Part shown: one piece after another, positions 62,403-64,000 of the stretch
How positions within the stretch are numbered: the stretch's first letter is position 1
How the letters are laid out: each line of letters begins with the position of its first letter
Assembly (NCBI GenBank): GCA_029721515.1
Contig: CM056565.1
Coordinates: 12,960,742-13,024,741, forward strand
Source: Synanceia verrucosa
Lineage: Eukaryota; Chordata; Actinopteri; Perciformes; Synanceiidae
Length of the DNA stretch: 64,000 bases
Direction: 5' to 3'
Notes under the pieces: model-generated
The model's database searches: none
Seen by the model: the letters and a program-made list of their open reading frames with translations, nothing else
What the model was told of the DNA's origin: nothing
Translations under genes and position numbers: made by a program

Positions 62403-64000
62403 GCACCAGTTTCACAAGTTTTTGATATTGTCAATTACAACACTATGCATTGCTTGTGATGTGAACTGATTGGTCTTCATCTTATAATTTCAGATGATCT
62501 GCAATGCTGACTGTCTCATCAGCGATCAGTCCATGAGTCTTTTGGAGTCTGGAATCAGACTATCAGTGCCTATCACAAGGTGAGCCACACAACCTCTATT
62601 AATTTTTACATCATGGCTGTGTCAAGAATGCCATGATGATGTGATCATGACATTTAGTATTGACAAGTGAAGTCTCTGTCGTGTTGCTGCCTGCTAACCT
62701 TTTCTCCTGGCACCATACACATAACCCCAGGAAGCACAGCAGGCCTACAGTTATGCCCATGAGCCAGGACTGAAATGACCTTTGGCCTCCTGAAGGCTTT
62801 CACTGTCTTCAGGACTGAAGGAACAACCCTTTGAGGGCCTGTGCTGTCCTCCACTATGTGTCAGTGGTTGGCTGGTCAGGGACCAGTGTTAAATTATTTT
62901 AGTTAACATGCTTTATATGCTAACATGCTTTAAATTTCAGCCCTGCAGTCGCAGTATTCAATTTAAATTGATTAGGCCTCTTATGTTGTCTGTGTTGTAC
63001 ATTGTGTATATACAAGCTTGCAGGGATGCTACTGCATTCATTAGTTTGTCTGTTCATTTGTTGTGAATGGATTTGTGCTCATTTATTTCAGTGTGAAGAC
63101 ATTTGGGGTGTATTACATACGAACATTTGAATGTGTATTTATTCTTTGTTCTATAATATGCTTTGATTCCTGCTTTCCATCTTGTAGAGTCACTGTGTGA
63201 CTTAAGTTTTGAAAGGAGCCAATGGTTTACTTGCTTTAATTTATCCTTATACAATGAAGGAACATCACATTATTCTTTGATGTGTATTAATATTTATATG
63301 GTATATATAGTCAATGGGAAACTGAATTATTTAATGATTGCAAAATAATCTAATATCATGATTTATTTTAAATTATTGAAATTAATGATCACATATTTTT
63401 GAATAATGACAGTGGGTCTTTAATGTGACAACATTGTGTAGTGGGCAGTGGAATAACTGACTGGTGACTGAGATAAAATATGAGATTAAACAGATCCTGG
63501 AATTTAGTCTGGTGTGGAGCAGGCTAGCTCCACAGAATAAATCAAATCAATCAAATTAGGCAGTAAAAAAACATAAAATAAAACCCCACAGCCGGCGTCG
63601 TCAAGGTAATATGTTTTTTTTTTTTACCACAAAGTTCTGTCCCATTCAAATGTATACCATTTCCATTACAGCCTCTCAACCATTTACCAGATAATGTCAG
63701 TTAAGTGCCTGAGGGTTCAAGGCAAACTCTAGTGGTCTGTACCTGTATTTTACTAGATTAGTCCAAAATTACATTCTTGGAGGGACATCATTAGGCACTA
63801 TTGCTACTAAAGTAATAATGCACAGGCTCAGTAAATGACAAATTACGATACAACAATAATTTCAATATAATTTTTGTACAATGCAATTATTGTTCTTACA
63901 AGTAAGTGGTTAGTAAATAGTAGCAAATTTTGCTTTTGTAATGCTCCCTAATGTGGCATTATGGAAGTGACCAAGTGTTTTTTGGTTGTGTTGCAGGGAT
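62403..64000. other. intergenic DNA to the right edge, nothing recognised
   Basis: No gene supported. A minus-strand ORF of 66 codons at 62654-62854 has a somewhat coding-like composition but no family signature. There is a poly-T run near 63614. Confidence 0.4.

Noticed and set aside
62654..62854. 66-codon minus-strand ORF ending near the right edge
   Set aside because: No recognisable family, splice context or neighbouring exon.

Overview
This is nuclear DNA from a ray-finned fish, most likely a percomorph teleost. It contains split vertebrate genes with GT/AG introns, fish-type olfactory receptors (ORs), Tc1-like and TTAA-target DNA transposons, an R2-superfamily LINE, the common teleost retroposon with a GGTTCGATTCC box, and long CA/TA microsatellites. 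Species cannot be determined from the sequence.

Layout. (1) 1-9,540, minus strand: exons 1-7 of rpa1, the large subunit of the single-strand-DNA-binding complex RPA; later exons lie left of the window. (2) 9,541-10,028: a compact divergent promoter. (3) 10,029-14,764, plus strand: complete smyd4 (10 coding exons, about 775 aa). The head-to-head rpa1/smyd4 pair is also found in human (17p13.3). (4) 14,765-27,611: gene-poor. (5) 27,877-28,950: an intact single-coding-exon trophoblast-glycoprotein-type LRR receptor (tpbg/tpbgl-like). (6) 28,951-40,380: gene-poor, with repeat modules. (7) 40,381-60,000: four intact plus-strand OR genes (OR1-OR4), with the mitochondrial twin-CX9C gene coa4 between OR2 and OR3. 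(8) 60,001-64,000: repeats and a broken Tc1 element.

The OR block has grown by recent duplication. A segment of about 4.3 kb carrying OR1 recurs about 17.5 kb away carrying OR4, and the two coding regions differ at only 7 of 963 bases. The second copy later gained a 928-bp TTAA-target element. OR3 is a patchwork of OR1-like and OR2-like stretches, which suggests gene conversion. All four ORs share a layout of noncoding exon, intron and single coding exon, and a near-palindromic NCTCTGGAGA motif upstream.

The three observations most worth following are these. First, a dispersed module of about 200 bp occurs seven times across 32.5-56.2 kb around the ORs; six copies contain a TAATTA homeodomain-type core and several contain an Olf/EBF-like CCTCAGG(G)A site. 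Second, the RPA1 linker carries a seven-fold SPMK-type array (six copies fit the CDK consensus S-P-x-K) and, separately, a 66-bp tandem duplication. Third, the OR genes show mosaic, conversion-like evolution.
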